From Lineus longissimus (taxonomy: Eukaryota > Nemertea > Pilidiophora > Heteronemertea > Lineidae), in the NCBI RefSeq assembly GCF_910592395.1, contig NC_088322.1, positions 1,920,001 through 1,984,000 on the forward strand: a stretch of 64,000 nucleotides of DNA. The letters run 5' to 3'. Below, one piece after another: positions 62,278-64,000 of the stretch. Every line of letters starts with the position of its first letter. Within the stretch, counting starts at the first letter, position 1. The notes under the pieces were generated by a model, which ran no database searches, had not been told where the DNA came from, and saw only the letters and a program-made list of their open reading frames with translations. Position numbers and translations under genes: made by a program.

Positions 62278-62280
62278 ACT

Positions 62281-62307
62281 AGGACAAAGTCCCGAGAACA
62301 AAGTTCG
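62281..62307 (-). repeat. 27-bp double-hairpin element R12 (degenerate)
   Basis: Directly after R11, sharing one ACT. The stem GAAC/GTTC replaces GAGC/GCTC (paired change). The TGA position is CGA. Confidence 0.8.
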
Positions 62308-62611
62308 ACACACCCCATACAGTCTCCAATGGAAAGCATAATTTCAAGGAACCAGGCAATTTATGCCATAACCAACCAGTTAAACTACATTAAGACACAG
62401 ATTGAGGAAAGGTACTTTCAAGGGTCTGGACTTACACTGAACAAAATAGAGTCTTGTAACATGACCATCTGTTCTTACAAGAGGTGTAAAGGTGGTCATT
62501 ACACTAAATTACCATTTAAAACAAAAGCTGTAATCAATGTGGAGTCGAATGACAATAAATGTTTTCTCTGGTCTTTATTGGCCGCTAAATATCTAAAAGA
62601 AAATCCTGAGA

Positions 62612-62638
62612 CGGACTTCGTCCTGAGAGCAGAGCTCG
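62612..62638 (-). repeat. 27-bp double-hairpin element R13
   Basis: AGA on both flanks, loop AGA, read as DFVLRAELE. Confidence 0.92.
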
Positions 62639-62673
62639 AGAGTACATTCAATATCACTACTGATATGCTAGAA

Positions 62674-62700
62674 ATGACTTCGTCACGAGAACGGAGTTCG
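62674..62700 (-). repeat. 27-bp double-hairpin element R14 (degenerate)
   Basis: Stems TGAC/GTCA and GAAC/GTTC are both changed in a paired manner. The TGA position is CGA. Read as TSSRERSS. Confidence 0.8.
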
Positions 62701-62720
62701 AAAACTACTGATATCAAAAT

Positions 62721-62747
62721 CGAGCTCTGCTCTCAGTACGGAGTACA
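62721..62747 (+). repeat. 27-bp double-hairpin element R15
   Basis: AAT on both flanks. The second stem is GTAC/GTAC (paired change). Read as ELCSQYGV. Confidence 0.88.
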
Positions 62748-63211
62748 AATAGACTCATTTCCTGTATGTATTCAAAAGGATATCCCTAAGATAGAGAGTG
62801 ATAATAATCTCAAAATTAATGTGTTCAAGTTAGAGAACGAATGGGCTAAAAGCATTTATGCCGCAAAACTAGAACCTCTCTACCTGTCCAAGAATTATGA
62901 CGATGATGATGTCATTGATCTGCTCTATTTCAAGGACCATTTCATGTACATAAGAGACATCAATCTTTTCTTCAGGTCACTCGCTAATAGAGTGTATCTT
63001 TGCAGGAGATGCATGAATTACTTTTACAGGAAGTCTACACTAGACAATCATAAAAAGAAATGTGGAGAACACGATTACTGTAAGATTGGTCTGCCTCCAC
63101 CTAACAGTAAATGGTCACAGCTTAAATTTGAAAAACACTCATTTAAAAATAGAGTTCCCTTTGTAATCTATGCTGATTTCGAAGCGATAAGCACAACAGT
63201 CAATGATAACT

Positions 63212-63238
63212 CGAGCTCTGCTCTCAGGACAAAGTCCG
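63212..63238 (+). repeat. 27-bp double-hairpin element R16
   Basis: Flanks ACT and ACA. Read in a third frame as SSALRTKS. Confidence 0.88.
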
Positions 63239-63245
63239 ACACAAC

Positions 63246-63279
63246 TCGGAGCAGAGCTCGAGCCGGACTTCGTCCTCAG
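63246..63279 (-). repeat. Fragmentary hairpin elements after R16
   Basis: A lone GAGC/GCTC hairpin (63247-63260), then AGC, then a lone GGAC/GTCC hairpin (63264-63275). It looks like halves of two elements, or one with rearranged halves. Confidence 0.65.
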
Positions 63280-63390
63280 ACAGATACCACTGTTACCACT
63301 AAAAAACTATTCAAACAACATGCATCAGCTGTTGGTGTTTATGTTCACTCAGACTACTGTGGCCGATATTTCCGGCCAGTGGCCAATTAG

Positions 63391-64000
63391 CAGGCATACA
63401 GGCACCTGCAAGCACATAGAATTAAGGATAAGCAAGGAATAATGTTATAGTAGAGTGATAAACTCAAGGAATGGCTTTTAATGACGGAATGACGGAATAT
63501 GTTTACAATTTACAGAACACGAATATGTACATACCTGCAAGCACATAGAATTAAGGATAAGCAAGGAATAATGTTATAGTAGTGTGATAAACTCAAGGAA
63601 TGGCACTGGGCCACATCAAACATTCACTTAAATAGGTATAAGTATATATATATTATGTAATGATTAAAGGTATTAAAGAGCATTAAAACTAGTGTATTGA
63701 AAAAGGCAAGACCAGCTTGTGCTGCCATCTGCAATGGGCAGCACAACTATTAAAGACATTAACCCATTCTCCCACATACACCCCCCACTTATAGAAATTT
63801 CTCCCGAAATTTAGTTTAATAAAGGTTCCGAAATTTAGTTTAATAAAGGTTGGCGTGAGTCAGGTCAGTGAATAAGATTGCAGGTAGTGCAACAATATGA
63901 TAATATGGCAATAATGACGAGTGAGTGACGAGGTGATTAATGATGATGGCGACTATGATAAGTGATATATATATTAATGGAAAAGAGAACACACTTTTAC
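63391..64000. other. Unidentified insertion edge with direct repeats
   Basis: A ~72-bp block (from ACCTGCAAGCACATAGAATT) occurs at 63404 and 63533, and a 24-bp unit (CGAAATTTAGTTTAATAAAG) is duplicated at about 63805-63852. No ORF. It resembles the non-coding end of an LTR element that truncated arm R, but no LTR partner is in view. Confidence 0.5.

Larger units (their letters stand above)
55033..63390 (+). mobile_element. Polinton arm R (partial copy)
   Basis: Same genes as arm L, inverted, and extending further into PolB, where it is cut at about 63350-63390 by unrelated sequence. Integrase, capsid and ATPase are not in view; if the palindrome marks one end they should lie beyond the breakpoint. 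It has two hairpin elements that L lacks, plus seven or more within PolB. Confidence 0.88.
61813..63390 (+). pseudogene. DNA polymerase B N-terminal half, 3' truncated
   Basis: A 525-codon open frame. It starts with a C2H2-like finger (CTTCDKYISYNNMAIHRR). Then the block VESNDNKCFLWSLLAAKYL typical of Polinton polymerases, a Cys-rich segment (CRRCMNYFYRKSTLDNHKKK) and exonuclease motif I (VPFVIYADFEAIS). It ends at about 63350-63390, where unrelated DNA begins, so all polymerase motifs are missing. Seven full hairpin elements and one fragmentary set lie within 1.3 kb, all in frame. This is the densest part of the window for them. Confidence 0.85.

Noticed and set aside
806-63279. CRISPR-like array
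   Set aside because: Units are dispersed in genes, in both orientations, with irregular spacing and no spacers.
1-64000. Prokaryotic or free viral genome
   Set aside because: Spliceosomal introns, LINEs, a SINE, LTR and DNA transposons show a eukaryotic chromosome with integrated virus-like elements.

Overview
This window comes from an animal nuclear genome and is almost entirely nested mobile DNA. The host is probably a marine invertebrate. A deuterostome such as an echinoderm, hemichordate or amphioxus is my best guess, because a Gmr1-like Ty3 element is present along with a tRNA-derived SINE, CR1/L2-like LINEs and spliceosomal introns. I see no ordinary intact host gene, and the host is inferred, not proven.

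Layout. (1) 1-6618 and 55033-63390 are two inverted copies of one Polinton/Maverick-type (adintovirus-like) element, called arms L and R here. They encode a penton-like protein, small membrane, Gln-rich and zinc-ribbon proteins, a Pro-rich hydrophobic protein, a tail-anchored conserved protein and, in R only, the start of a protein-primed DNA polymerase B. Both arms are decayed by different lesions, and both end at the same 127-bp palindrome. (2) 6619-15998 is a broken Ty3-type LTR retrotransposon whose integrase lies upstream of reverse transcriptase (Gmr1 order), with a ~3.1-kb insertion. (3) 16113-23930 is a 2.65-kb unit repeated three times; each unit holds an intron-bearing ULP1/SENP-like protease gene and an antisense fragment of a Piwi PAZ region. 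(4) 24286-25256 is a fold-back element and 25509-25920 a 137-bp tandem repeat. (5) 25949-43027 is a nearly complete Polinton of 17,079 bp with 606-bp terminal inverted repeats and a perfect 6-bp target duplication (CATGCT). It has PolB, integrase, double jelly-roll capsid, packaging ATPase, penton, a BIR protein and about a dozen small genes. PolB is frameshifted and the integrase is split by a SINE. (6) 44190-55030 holds LINE pieces, a FLYWCH-bearing MULE relic with a MITE inside it, a CR1/L2-like reverse transcriptase and a dead pogo/CENP-B-type transposase.

Most exciting signal. The genes in arms L and R are peppered with a 27-bp mini-element made of two tandem 4-bp-stem, 3-nt-loop hairpins. 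I count 23 full or degenerate copies in both orientations and in all six coding frames. Most sit between 3-bp direct repeats, so each adds exactly 30 bp (10 codons). Two copies are present in arm R and cleanly absent from arm L, with an empty site showing one copy of the 3-bp repeat. Copies read in frames where the consensus would give a stop carry substitutions that remove it, and stems show paired compensatory changes. It looks like a mobile, protein-coding palindromic element, analogous to Rickettsia palindromic elements but inside a eukaryotic virus-like transposon. I know of no description of it. The central Polinton carries different, smaller palindrome families, one of them also coding.

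The central Polinton genes look like one virus-like programme: replication (PolB, OB-like and HNH proteins), integration, and virion assembly (capsid, penton, ATPase, hydrophobic virion-like proteins). Nearly every gene starts at an A/T-rich AATAAATG motif that could combine a promoter, the start codon and the upstream gene's poly(A) signal.
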